A stretch of DNA of 64,000 bases from Paeniglutamicibacter sulfureus. Lineage in GTDB: Bacteria > Actinomycetota > Actinomycetes > Actinomycetales > Micrococcaceae. The translations under genes and the position numbers were made by a program. Within the stretch, counting starts at the first letter, position 1. Each line of letters begins with the position of its first letter. Below are positions 9,840 to 18,406 of this stretch, in pieces. The notes beneath the pieces were generated by a model. It was given only the letters and a program-made list of their open reading frames with translations. It ran no database searches and was not told the DNA's origin. Where the stretch lies: positions 2,168,149 to 2,232,148 of the forward strand of contig NZ_JAULBL010000002.1 in assembly GCF_030512175.1 (NCBI RefSeq). The letters are read 5' to 3'.

Positions 9840-12266
9840 ATGGCAACGCGTGCCAAGGAACAGACTGTCTCGGTGGCGGGCAGGCGGCTAAAGGTCAGCA
9901 ATCTGGACAAGGTGCTCTACCCGGAGACCGGGACCACGAAGGGCGAAGTCATGCAATACTTCGCGGATGTGGCCACCGTCCTGATTCCGCAGGCGGCGTG
10001 GCGGCCGGCAACGCGCAAGCGCTGGGTCGACGGAGTCGGGACCGGGGAGAAGCCGGGCAAGGTGTTCTTCCGCAAGGACCTGGAGGACTCTGCCCCCGAA
10101 TGGATCCCGCGGGCCAACATCACCCACAAGGACCACGTGAACACCTACCCAATGGTCAACGATCCCGCGGTGCTGGCGTGGTTCGCGCAGTTGGCTGCCC
10201 TCGAGGTCCATGTGCCGCAGTGGCGCTTTGACGAACACCTGAAGCCGATGAATCCGGACCGGATGGTGTTGGACCTGGACCCGGGACCCGGTGCTGGACT
10301 GGCCGAATGCGCCGAGGTCGCCTTCCTGTGCCGGGAATTGCTCGAGGGAATGGATCTGGTCGCCTACCCGGTGACGTCCGGGTCCAAGGGCATCCACCTC
10401 TATGCCGCACTGGATGGAAAACACACCTCCGAACAGGTCTCGCTGGTTGCCAAGGAGCTGGCGTCCCAACTGCAGAGAGAACGCCCGGATCTGGTGGTCT
10501 CCGACATGAAGAAGTCCCTGCGCGAGGGCAAGGTGTTGCTGGACTGGAGCCAGAACAGCGTCGCCAAGACCACCATCTGTCCATATTCGCTGCGCGGGCG
10601 GACACATCCCACAGTGGCGGCACCCCGGACCTGGGACGAGATCGGTCAACCCAAGCTGGCCCAACTCGACTTCCATGAGGTCCTGGAGCGAGTGCAGGAT
10701 TCCATCGATCCCATGGCAGCGCTGGGCAAGATCCCCGTGGCCACCCCTGACAGACTTGCCGAATACCGATCCAAGCGCGACCCGGACCAAACCCCCGAGC
10801 CGGTTCCGGCACCGGCGCCCCACCCGGCGGGACCCGGAAGCCGCTCCACCTTCGTCATCCAGGAACACCACGCACGAGCCTTGCACTGGGATTTCAGGAT
10901 CGAGCATTCCGGCGTGTTGGTCTCCTGGGCCGTGCCCAAGGGCCCGCCGCTGGAACCCAAGAAGAACCGGCTTGCTGTCATGACCGAGGACCACCCGCTT
11001 GACTACGCCGAGTTCGAGGGCGAGATCCCGCGCGGGCAATACGGTGCAGGGACCGTCAAGATCTGGGACTCCGGGGACTGCGAGATCGAGAAATGGCGGG
11101 AGGACTCCGAAGTGATTGCCGTGCTTCACGGACGCCCGGATGGGGGACTGGGCGGGGTGCCGCGGCGATACGCGCTGATCAACACGCCGGGGATGGGGGA
11201 TGCGAAGAACTGGCTGTTGCAGCTGATGAAGGACCAGCCCAAGCCGCAGAAACCACCCGCACCCGATTCGGAAGCCCACGACGATGTACCCGAAGCCCGG
11301 TCCACCGCCGTGCCGGCACCAATGCTCGCCCAGGCAGGAACCGAGGAAGACATCGATGCGGATGGGGCGTGGGTTTTTGAAATGAAATGGGACGGGTACC
11401 GCGCATTGGCCACGGTTGACGGATCCATGGCGACCCTGCGCAGCCGCAATGGCCAGGCCCTCGAGGGACGTTACCCCGAACTGCAGGAAATTGCGGGGCT
11501 GGCCCCGGACGGGTCCGTGTTGGACGGGGAAATTGTTGCACTTGACGCCGTCGGCCGCCCCAATTTCGGGTTGCTGCAAACCCGCAACTCCGGCAACGGT
11601 GGGAAGAGCGCCAAAGCGGCGCCGGTGCACTTGATGCTGTTCGACGCCCTGCGTTTGCCGAACGCCAAGACCGGGAAACTGGAGGACCTCACGGACCGGT
11701 CCTACGCCGACCGGCGCAAGCTGTTGGTCTCCCAGGTGCGCACGGGCAAGCACGTGCACATCCCCGAGGCCCATGATGGTTCCCTGCAAGAGGCGTTGGA
11801 AACCAGCACGGAACTCGGATTGGAAGGAATCGTGGCCAAGCGGCTCGATGGCCGCTACCGCCCGGGAAAGCGCTCGGGGGACTGGATGAAAGTCAAACAC
11901 GACCGCCACCAGGAAGTCGTTGTTATTGGTTGGCGCCATGGGAAGGGAAACCGCGCAGATACGGTGGGATCCTTATTGCTGGCAGTTCCCAAGGAAGGCG
12001 AATTGCATTATGCCGGGCGGGTGGGCGCCGGATTCACCGACCGACAACTGGAAGCCGCCCGGACCAAGCTGGAGAAGCTGCGGCGCAAGACACCGGCGGC
12101 CGAGGACGTGCCGGCCGCCGACAGCCATGACGCGGTATGGGTTTCGCCCAAGCTCGTCGGCGAGGTGCGCTATGGCGAGACGACCGGGGGCGGCAGGTTG
12201 CGCCATCCGGTGTGGCGCGGCTGGCGCGAGGACAAGGACCCGGCCCAGGTGGTCTGGGAAGACTGA
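9840..12266 (+). CDS. ligD: Multifunctional non-homologous end-joining DNA ligase LigD
   Basis: ATP-dependent ligase for repair of double-strand breaks, 808 residues from the ATG at 9840 (AAGGAA upstream). Domain order is primase-polymerase (about 10-300, acidic pair in MVLDLDPGPGAG near 141), 3'-phosphoesterase (about 335-470, with HHARALHWDFRIEH and SWAVPKGP) and ligase (about 500-805). The adenylated lysine is residue 516 in FEMKWDGYRAL; LEGIVAKRLDGRY and GDWMKVK further on are nucleotidyltransferase motifs. All three modules look intact. A ku gene, its usual partner, is not in the window. Confidence 0.97.
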   Translation: MATRAKEQTVSVAGRRLKVSNLDKVLYPETGTTKGEVMQYFADVATVLIPQAAWRPATRKRWVDGVGTGEKPGKVFFRKDLEDSAPEWIPRANITHKDHVNTYPMVNDPAVLAWFAQLAALEVHVPQWRFDEHLKPMNPDRMVLDLDPGPGAGLAECAEVAFLCRELLEGMDLVAYPVTSGSKGIHLYAALDGKHTSEQVSLVAKELASQLQRERPDLVVSDMKKSLREGKVLLDWSQNSVAKTTICPYSLRGRTHPTVAAPRTWDEIGQPKLAQLDFHEVLERVQDSIDPMAALGKIPVATPDRLAEYRSKRDPDQTPEPVPAPAPHPAGPGSRSTFVIQEHHARALHWDFRIEHSGVLVSWAVPKGPPLEPKKNRLAVMTEDHPLDYAEFEGEIPRGQYGAGTVKIWDSGDCEIEKWREDSEVIAVLHGRPDGGLGGVPRRYALINTPGMGDAKNWLLQLMKDQPKPQKPPAPDSEAHDDVPEARSTAVPAPMLAQAGTEEDIDADGAWVFEMKWDGYRALATVDGSMATLRSRNGQALEGRYPELQEIAGLAPDGSVLDGEIVALDAVGRPNFGLLQTRNSGNGGKSAKAAPVHLMLFDALRLPNAKTGKLEDLTDRSYADRRKLLVSQVRTGKHVHIPEAHDGSLQEALETSTELGLEGIVAKRLDGRYRPGKRSGDWMKVKHDRHQEVVVIGWRHGKGNRADTVGSLLLAVPKEGELHYAGRVGAGFTDRQLEAARTKLEKLRRKTPAAEDVPAADSHDAVWVSPKLVGEVRYGETTGGGRLRHPVWRGWREDKDPAQVVWED

Positions 12267-12304
12267 GCCGCTGCAAGGCGGGTTCCGTGGCGCGCCGGAC
12301 ACAA

Positions 12305-12368
12305 GAAGGGCGCCGGCCCCTCGACATCCCCCTGGGAAATGGGGGAAGCAAGGCCGCCGGTGCCCTTC
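12305..12368. terminator. Probable bidirectional terminator between ligD and the convergent membrane-protein gene
   Basis: Outer arms GAAGGGC/GCCCTTC extended by GCCGGCC/GGCCGCCGG enclose an inner TCCCC/GGGGA hairpin. No T-run. The position between convergent genes supports the role. Confidence 0.4.
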
Positions 12369-12386
12369 CTCCGGGCACAGCCCGGG

Positions 12387-12812
12387 TTATTCGCCGAGGT
12401 CCGGATCCACGCCCTCGGTCGTGTCGTCGACGTGCAACTTGACGGCTCCCAGATTCCGCTCGTGGGGTCCAGCGGCACGGCGAAGCACGATCACGACGAG
12501 GACCCCGATGACTGCCAGGGTGCCGAGGACGGCCAACACCCGACCACGGCCCTTGTGCTTGCTGCCTGCCTTCCGCTGGGCGTTGCGCAAGGCCAGTTCG
12601 ACAGCTTTCCGGGCACGGCGGGCCGTCTTGCGGTTACCCGTCACGGTGGCCACGACCTCCTCGGATGCCCGGGCCAGCCCGGCCGGGTCCATCCGGTCCA
12701 CGGCGTGGCGCACGGAGGCCTCCAACTGGCTGGGATACTCCTGCTTTGCCTTCTCCGCCCAGTGCTTGAGCTGGGTCTGGATCGTCTTCATCTGTTTTTC
12801 GAGATCATGCAT
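12387..12812 (-). CDS. Hypothetical coiled, single-pass membrane protein
   Basis: 141 residues of unknown function. The first 95 are charged and helical (begins MHDLEKQMKTIQTQLKHWAE), followed by one hydrophobic segment (VLAVLGTLAVIGVLVVIVL) and a short acidic tail. The ATG at 12812 follows AGAGGA. It lies 63 bases downstream of the LapA-domain gene on the same strand, so the two may be cotranscribed. Confidence 0.7.
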   Translation of the reverse strand: MHDLEKQMKTIQTQLKHWAEKAKQEYPSQLEASVRHAVDRMDPAGLARASEEVVATVTGNRKTARRARKAVELALRNAQRKAGSKHKGRGRVLAVLGTLAVIGVLVVIVLRRAAGPHERNLGAVKLHVDDTTEGVDPDLGE

Positions 12813-12875
12813 CGTTGGATCCTCTCTGCTGTTGACATGTGAAACTACGTTCGCCCACAACGGATGCGATTTTGG

Positions 12876-13217
12876 TCAGGATTCCCGGCGCTTGGCCGCC
12901 GTACCTGCGCGGCTTCGCAACTGGATGATGCGTACCGCCGCGACAATGGCCACGACGACTGCCCCGCCCACGGCCGCAAGCAACATGGACACGCCAAGGG
13001 CCATCTGCCCTTGGAATCCGAGGAAGTTGACGGTCGCCTGGGTCTGGTTCTGCATCATGAATATCACCAGGAGGATCAGCACCACGATGGCGACGATGGT
13101 GAATGTCCAAATCACCCCTGCACGTGTCGTCGCCGTGACGTTCTTGGTTGGCCGATTACGGATGGGTTTACCGGACACGGCGTCCGGCTCGGCACGTTTC
13201 CCCGGGTTTTCAACCAT
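12876..13217 (-). CDS. LapA-domain (DUF1049-like) membrane protein
   Basis: 113 residues. A basic N-terminus is followed by two membrane segments (about 37-55, VIWTFTIVAIVVLILLVIF, and about 75-98) separated by the short QNQTQATVNFLGF turn that marks the LapA domain, then a basic C-terminus. Start at the ATG at 13217, which has GGGGAAG in front; an ATG four codons upstream is possible. The role of such proteins in Gram-positives is not established. Confidence 0.75.
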   Translation of the reverse strand: MVENPGKRAEPDAVSGKPIRNRPTKNVTATTRAGVIWTFTIVAIVVLILLVIFMMQNQTQATVNFLGFQGQMALGVSMLLAAVGGAVVVAIVAAVRIIQLRSRAGTAAKRRES

Positions 13218-13349
13218 TTGCTTCCCCATTTCTCGGTGTGGTGCCGAATCGAAGGAACTGCGGGAGGATGCCCTGGAGGCCGGGATCAGGGCCCCTGTGG
13301 CCAACATATGCGCATCGCCACGAAGTGGCAAGGGGATTGCGATGCTCCC

Positions 13350-14111
13350 TCAGGAACCGTGTTCTCCGGCATGCTCCACGTGGCGCTGCGCCAGCTTTCG
13401 AAGATATCCAGCGAAGCCGGACCCCACTCTTCCCTGCATCCGCCCGGAGGTGATCGCGTGGATTTTTCCAGTGGCCGTGACCCTGGCCGCGCTTCTGCGC
13501 AGCTTTTCAACCAACAGGACGTCCTCGCTCACCGGAACCGGATCAAACCCGCCCACCGCGCAATATGCGGAGGCCCGGAAACCCAGGTTTGCCCCGTGGA
13601 TGTGGCCATGGCCTTCCCCGCGGTCATGGTCTCGCCACCACAATGCATAAAATGCCTGGTCCATGTCGGCGCTGTCGGGCTCCACGGTGCCGGCGATGAC
13701 GTCTGACCCGGACTCCGCCAGCTTCACGGCGCGAGTCAACCAGTGCACCGGGACCCGGGTATCGGCATCCGTGCAGGCAATCCAGATGCTTTCCGGCGAA
13801 TGACGCGCCAGGGTATCCGTGGCCAGGGCTTCGAGGGCGAAATCTATTCCCGCTGCCCGGGTGGCCCCTACCACCCCGCATCCCACCGAAAGCACCGACA
13901 GACGCGGGTCGTTGGCAGCAAAGGATGCCGCGAGCGCCGGTGACGAATCCCGGCATTGGTCAAGGACCACGGTGAGCCGAATCTCGAGCTCGGGCCTGGC
14001 ACGGTTCAACCGGTCCATGGCCTTGCCCAGACGCAAGAGGCATGCGCCAAGCAATTCCTCCTCGTTGCGTGCAGGCACCACAATGACGATCGCCGAGAGC
14101 CTGTCATCCAT
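13350..14111 (-). CDS. Family 2 glycosyltransferase
   Basis: 253 residues. GT2 fold: VIVVPARNEEELLGACLLRL at the N-terminus, a nucleotide-sugar/metal motif in ACTDADTRVP (DAD), and SEDVLLVEKL downstream. No membrane segment, so it is cytosolic or peripheral. The ATG at 14111 overlaps the end of the deacetylase/methyltransferase gene by 8 bases, which suggests translational coupling. It is the last gene of the 17380-13350 operon. Donor and acceptor are unknown; its partners suggest a small glycoconjugate. Confidence 0.88.
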   Translation of the reverse strand: MDDRLSAIVIVVPARNEEELLGACLLRLGKAMDRLNRARPELEIRLTVVLDQCRDSSPALAASFAANDPRLSVLSVGCGVVGATRAAGIDFALEALATDTLARHSPESIWIACTDADTRVPVHWLTRAVKLAESGSDVIAGTVEPDSADMDQAFYALWWRDHDRGEGHGHIHGANLGFRASAYCAVGGFDPVPVSEDVLLVEKLRRSAARVTATGKIHAITSGRMQGRVGSGFAGYLRKLAQRHVEHAGEHGS

Positions 14112-15477
14112 CGTTCCCGCCTGCCTTTTCGAGGACTTCCAGCACAAAATCTGATTCCCGGTGCAGCACCTTGGTCGCCAGACCCAGACCTTGCGCGGCG
14201 GCATGCACCTGGGCACCGTCCATCGGCCAGCCACTCACCGGATGCAGCCAGTGGCACAGGAGCAGGTGCCCTCCTGCGGAAAGCGCCTCGAGACAACGCG
14301 CGTACAAGAGGTCAAGTTCGTCGGCGGCCAGGAAATACCCGATTTCCGAGACCACGACCAGGTCCTGGGATCCGGGCATGACATCGGGCCACTCGTGGGG
14401 CAGTACCGCTTGCCTGAGCACCACGTGGTTGAAGCCGGCCAGGCGCGGGGCGGCTGATTCCAGAGCAACCCGGCTCGCATCAACGGCCAGCAGGGTGTCG
14501 GCACGTTGTGCAAGGTCCCGGCTCAACACCCCGATCGAACAACCGAGCTCCATGACGGCGCCGTACCGGGACCGGGGAAGCGACGCGAGCGTGATCGCGC
14601 GCTTGCGACGTTCGTAGGCGCTTCCCAAGTAATCCCATGGATCGGGCCGACGCTCATACAGTCCGTCAAAGGTGGCGGATGCCGTGGCGGAATCCCGATA
14701 TCCCGGGGGAGTGAACCGAAACGTTTCAATGGTGCGTCGGAAGTGTTGAAGGAAGGAGTCCTGAAGCAGCGGCGCGTCCTGCGGTGCATCGGACAGCGGA
14801 GCCACTTGGGAACGGTGGGATTCAGTGGCCCGTGCCTTGGCCCGGGTCGTGTCGGCATCCATGGCCAGCGAACCCCAGTGCTCCCACTCGGTGTCCCGCT
14901 CCGGCGTGGCCCAGTGCCAGTACCAGATGGGGTATTCCAGCAGGCCGTGGCCCAGTTCGTCGGCCAGGCTTGCCGCCAGCGCACCGAGCGCGTCGTGGTC
15001 GGTATGGCCGTCGCGGCGGTACGGGGCCACCAGCGTGGTCCGGCCCTTGGCCGTCGCCTTCCTGATGGCTGACTGGATCTGCTGACTGTGAGACGCCAGC
15101 GAGCCGTCCGGCAGGCCCAAGGTTTCAAAGGTGAGGGTGCCGGCGCCGGGGGAGTCGGGAGTGAGCTCCCCGAGTGCCTGGGCCAGTTCTGCGACCCGAA
15201 TGCCGGCGAGGCGTTCGGGCGAGTGGGTGGGTGAATCCGGGTGGGACGCCTCGCCGGCGGTGGCCACGATCACGTGGACTGCCGTTCCGGCGCGCAGCGC
15301 CTGATGGATCAGGCCCGCCGCGCCGAGGGTTTCGTCGTCCGGATGCGCGGAGAGCACCACCAGTGAGTGTGCCGCCCCGGCAAAGCAGTCCATGGGAAGG
15401 GCGGGCAATTTTGTCACGCCGGCTGCCAGCCAGAGGGTTTCCTCGGTGCCGGGTTCCAGGTGGGTAAAGCTCACCAT
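14104..15477 (-). CDS. Fusion of PIG-L-type deacetylase and SAM-dependent methyltransferase
   Basis: 457 residues. The N-terminal half (about 35-250) is a PIG-L/LmbE zinc deacetylase: VLSAHPDDETLGAAG supplies the AHPDDE metal motif and RRDGHTDHDALG the second metal histidine. The C-terminal half (about 280-450) is a class I methyltransferase of the NodS-like type: VMELGCSIGVLSRDLA is the SAM-binding loop. The likely activity is removal of an N-acetyl group from a sugar followed by methylation of the product, but the substrate is unknown. The start overlaps the upstream acyl-CoA dehydrogenase gene by 7 bases. Confidence 0.88.
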   Translation of the reverse strand: MVSFTHLEPGTEETLWLAAGVTKLPALPMDCFAGAAHSLVVLSAHPDDETLGAAGLIHQALRAGTAVHVIVATAGEASHPDSPTHSPERLAGIRVAELAQALGELTPDSPGAGTLTFETLGLPDGSLASHSQQIQSAIRKATAKGRTTLVAPYRRDGHTDHDALGALAASLADELGHGLLEYPIWYWHWATPERDTEWEHWGSLAMDADTTRAKARATESHRSQVAPLSDAPQDAPLLQDSFLQHFRRTIETFRFTPPGYRDSATASATFDGLYERRPDPWDYLGSAYERRKRAITLASLPRSRYGAVMELGCSIGVLSRDLAQRADTLLAVDASRVALESAAPRLAGFNHVVLRQAVLPHEWPDVMPGSQDLVVVSEIGYFLAADELDLLYARCLEALSAGGHLLLCHWLHPVSGWPMDGAQVHAAAQGLGLATKVLHRESDFVLEVLEKAGGNDG

Positions 15478-16616
15478 GGGCACGAACCTCCTTCCGCCGC
15501 TTTGGGGGCCTTCAACAGCAGCCCGCCCAGTGCTGCGTCGTCGCGGGATGCATGGTGTTGCCGGATGTAGATTCCCAGGTCGACCACCCTTCGGGCGTGT
15601 TGGTGGTCGAAGCCCAGGGGACCGGGTCCCATGGCCTGCCCCGCAATGGCGATGATGCGTTCGCACATCCCCGCCACATGTCCACGCACCCGCTGGGCGG
15701 AAACTTCGTCGAGGCTTCCCTGGTCAGCCGCCTGGGCCGCGCGGTGAAGCATGGCAGCCCCTGAGGCCAGCATTCGGTCGGCTTCGCCCAGCCAAGCCAA
15801 GGCCAACTGGTCGGGTTCGCGAGACTGGGCGGAGCGGAAGAGGTCGCGGAAGATCCCGACTGCGCCGCCGAACCAGCAGGCGGCGACTCCGACGCCCCCG
15901 ACGGCGAATCCGGGCCGGTCCAGGTACCAATCGGTCGGACCAATGGGAAGGGCCGGGGCACGGTTAAATTGCACTGCCTCGCTGTGGATCTTGTTCAGGC
16001 CGTGACTGGCCCAGTGACCATGGTGCGCGATCACGCCAGGTTGCTTCAGGTCCACCATGAAGGCTCGGCGCCCGCCGGGGACATGGGCGGTGACGACGGC
16101 ACGGTCCAGTGTCGCGGCCAGGGAGCACCATGGCTTTTGTCCTTCCAGAACCCAGGGGCCTGACGGTTGTGCCGGGGCGGCGGCAACAAGCTTGGGCCGA
16201 CCCTCGGCGGCAAAGACTCCCCAGGTGCTTCCGGCGGGCCAGGGGAGTCCCGCCTGCGCGAGGATTGCCGCGGCGTCCAGATGCGGCTCAACCGTTCGGG
16301 CGGCCGCGAGGTCGACGCTGGCCAGCGTGGCCAGGAACTCCCACAGGGCGACAGTTCGCCCGTCGCCGGGTGTGGGCGGCGACTCGACGAAGGAGGCCAG
16401 TAGTCCGAGTATCGGCACCGGATCGCCGGCGCACGTATAGGCGGCATCAACCAGAGCAGGTGCCAGATCCCATTCCAGGCGCGAAGTTGTTGCCGGTGAA
16501 GTGAAGGCGACGGTGGCCGGCTCCTTCGGGCCCGTTGCCGACCGGGATCCGCGTGCCGCCATTTCAGTGCCGCCAATGTGGTGTTGCGTCAGTCGTGGCT
16601 CGCTCAACATTGTCAT
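15471..16616 (-). CDS. Acyl-CoA dehydrogenase-like flavoprotein
   Basis: 381 residues with the acyl-CoA dehydrogenase architecture: a helical N-terminal part, a middle beta-domain (GPWVLEGQKPWCSLAATLDRAV, FMVDLKQPGV) and a helical C-terminal part (GEADRMLASGAAMLHRAAQAAD). It is divergent and I could not point to the catalytic glutamate, so the reaction is uncertain. The ATG at 16616 overlaps the stop of the upstream gene (ATGA) and has GGAAGGAGA in front. Its place inside a glycosyltransferase/deacetylase operon suggests a role on a lipid or acyl part of a conjugate rather than beta-oxidation. Confidence 0.8.
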   Translation of the reverse strand: MTMLSEPRLTQHHIGGTEMAARGSRSATGPKEPATVAFTSPATTSRLEWDLAPALVDAAYTCAGDPVPILGLLASFVESPPTPGDGRTVALWEFLATLASVDLAAARTVEPHLDAAAILAQAGLPWPAGSTWGVFAAEGRPKLVAAAPAQPSGPWVLEGQKPWCSLAATLDRAVVTAHVPGGRRAFMVDLKQPGVIAHHGHWASHGLNKIHSEAVQFNRAPALPIGPTDWYLDRPGFAVGGVGVAACWFGGAVGIFRDLFRSAQSREPDQLALAWLGEADRMLASGAAMLHRAAQAADQGSLDEVSAQRVRGHVAGMCERIIAIAGQAMGPGPLGFDHQHARRVVDLGIYIRQHHASRDDAALGGLLLKAPKAAEGGSCPW

Positions 16617-17296
16617 TCTCCTTCCGTGGCGGTTTCGTCATGCGGGGTGCCCACGGGCTTTGACTCGGCCGAGCCGCGCTGGCGCAGGAAGATGGAAAGG
16701 GTGACCATGCTGCCCACGGCCAGGAACTCGGATTGCCAGTTCTGCAGTGTCCGGTCCCAGAAATCGGCGCTGGTCACATAACCGAACCACCCGACCTCCG
16801 GCTGCCCGTGTTCCAGTTGGTCGGCATTGAACACCACGGTCCCGGCCACCGATTGCAACCACCACGAAAGCAGGAAAACGGCTCCCATGACCAAAAGCAA
16901 GGAATTGGAGTACACGAGCCGCCGCCAGCCATCTGCCTTGGCCCATTTGGGGGAATCCGGTTTGGCGAAGCGACCCACCATTTGGTTCTCGTCGCTGTCG
17001 GGCCCCTCGTCGCCTGGCTTCTTGGACTCGGGCGAACCATGCTGGACAAACCATATTGTCGCAAAAATGAAGAGGAAGAACTGCAGGTACTCCGACTGCC
17101 AGTTCTCCGCGACATCGACAACGAAATTGCTCGATGTCACGAATTCCCAGTATCCGAGGCTAGCGGCTCCGTGGGCGATCTGGTCTTCGTTGTAAACCGC
17201 AAGTCCCGCAAATGACTGGCCCACGAGTGCGCCGATGAAAAGAACCGCGAAACAGATGCTGAGCCCTTGGTTTCTGATTGCTTTGGCCACTGACAA
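16613..17296 (-). CDS. DUF6766-like membrane protein
   Basis: 227 residues with two repeated halves. Each half has a hydrophobic segment, then a loop with an aspartate or glutamine before a W-x(3)-F/W-x-VTS-x(2)-F pattern (YWEFVTSSNF and WFGYVTSADF), then ENWQSEYLQFF or QNWQSEFLAVG. I count about four membrane segments. I recall this as DUF6766; function unknown. The start is the TTG at 17296, directly abutting the 27-codon ORF; an internal GTG at 17290 is an alternative. First long gene of the operon. Confidence 0.75.
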   Translation of the reverse strand: MSVAKAIRNQGLSICFAVLFIGALVGQSFAGLAVYNEDQIAHGAASLGYWEFVTSSNFVVDVAENWQSEYLQFFLFIFATIWFVQHGSPESKKPGDEGPDSDENQMVGRFAKPDSPKWAKADGWRRLVYSNSLLLVMGAVFLLSWWLQSVAGTVVFNADQLEHGQPEVGWFGYVTSADFWDRTLQNWQSEFLAVGSMVTLSIFLRQRGSAESKPVGTPHDETATEGE

Positions 17297-17380
17297 TCAC
17301 CGCCCGGAAAAACTGACGATGGCCATGAACGTCAGCCCGCTGAGTATCATTCCAAGCCACAAAGCAAATTGAGTCCTCAT
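17297..17380 (-). CDS. Possible 27-residue membrane peptide heading the operon
   Basis: A short ORF from the ATG at 17380 encodes a basic start (MRTQ), one hydrophobic segment (FALWLGMILSGLTFMAIV) and a basic end (SFSGR). Its TGA abuts the TTG start of the next gene with no gap, which favours a real translated ORF. No clear ribosome binding site is visible, and the frame is open further upstream. Confidence 0.4.
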   Translation of the reverse strand: MRTQFALWLGMILSGLTFMAIVSFSGR

Positions 17381-17616
17381 GACGCGAGCGTATGGCCTAC
17401 GGCTATCCACGTAAAGGGAACTGCGTTTCGGCACTGCGAACAAGGGCACAGATGACGTCACCTGAGGCAACACGCTCACGGGAGCGGGGACAAAGACGCC
17501 CGCTGGCCGATGGAAAATCAACATTGCAACGCCGTTTGTCAACGGTTCCTGCAGTTAAGGAGGAAGATGGGTTGCCCCGGCGTTGGCCGCGGCAACCCAC
17601 CCCCCATGTGCAGCGG

Positions 17617-17877
17617 TCAGGCCTTCTTGCGCGTCAACAGTCCCCAGATAATGAGGACAAGCAACGCTCCGCCGATGGCCAGCAACCATGTTGAGAGCGA
17701 CCAGAACTCGTTGATCCCAACACCGAAGATTGCCGATCCGATCCAGCCGCCGAGAACGGCGCCGACGATTCCGAGCAGAAGGGTGGCGATCCAGCCGCCA
17801 CCTTGGTCACCCGGTTTGATTGCCTTTGCAATGGCTCCGGCAATCAGTCCTAGAACAATCCAACCAATGAAACCCAT
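17617..17877 (-). CDS. GlsB/YeaQ/YmgE family stress membrane protein
   Basis: 86 residues, three membrane segments, rich in glycine. Family hallmarks: MGFIGWIVLGLIAGAIAKAI at the start, then GDQGGGWIATLLLGIVGAVLGGWIGSAIFG. The ATG at 17877 has AAAAGGAGAAAA in front. Such proteins are widespread, induced by general stress, and of unknown biochemical role. It lies upstream of the DUF6766 operon on the same strand, separated by about 235 bases. Confidence 0.92.
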   Translation of the reverse strand: MGFIGWIVLGLIAGAIAKAIKPGDQGGGWIATLLLGIVGAVLGGWIGSAIFGVGINEFWSLSTWLLAIGGALLVLIIWGLLTRKKA

Positions 17878-18350
17878 AACTTTTCTCCTTTTCGGATGAA
17901 GGTCCAGTTTCAGCATCATTGTGGCGATGCACTCTTTGACCCTACAACGAAGAAAGTGCAGATGGATAGCTAAATGTAACGTCGGGAAAACGGTAACCCC
18001 CGATCGGTCGACGCTCCACCGGGTCGATGGCATCAGCATGGATCGCGTCAGGCTCCGACTGCCGGAGCACCTTTTTACGAGACGGCCGCAAAACGAATTC
18101 TGTGCAGTCTTGTGCCAACCACGCAGAAGCATTTCCTTTGGCAAATGTCCGATTATCCCGGCCAACAAGGATGGCACACTCCACCACGAGGGGGGAGAGG
18201 ACTGAATGGCCCGGAGCGACACAGCTGCCCAACTGCTTCCTGAAAGGCTTGATGGGCCGCCGGGAAGAGCGATCTGGATGCGACTGCGCTGACGGTTGCG
18301 CAACTGAGAGGCGGCACCTGCGACAATCCTGCCGGGAGCCCGCGGAACCG
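17878..18350. other. Divergent intergenic region, no gene recognised
   Basis: About 470 bases between the GlsB gene (left) and the isochorismatase-fold gene (right). It must hold both promoters. Open frames on both strands lack family sequence. Confidence 0.45.
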
Positions 18351-18382
18351 TTGCGCACACGAAGTGCCCGGCCTACGGTGGA
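18351..18382 (+). promoter_or_regulatory. Candidate promoter with the shared GGCCTACGGTGGA block
   Basis: TTGCGC (18351-18356), a 17-base spacer and TACGGT (18374-18379) form a reasonable promoter. The 13 bases at 18370-18382 are identical to those at 5742-5754 upstream of katE. Confidence 0.5.
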
Positions 18383-18406
18383 CACAAGATCCAAGGCCGA
18401 GTGCCA

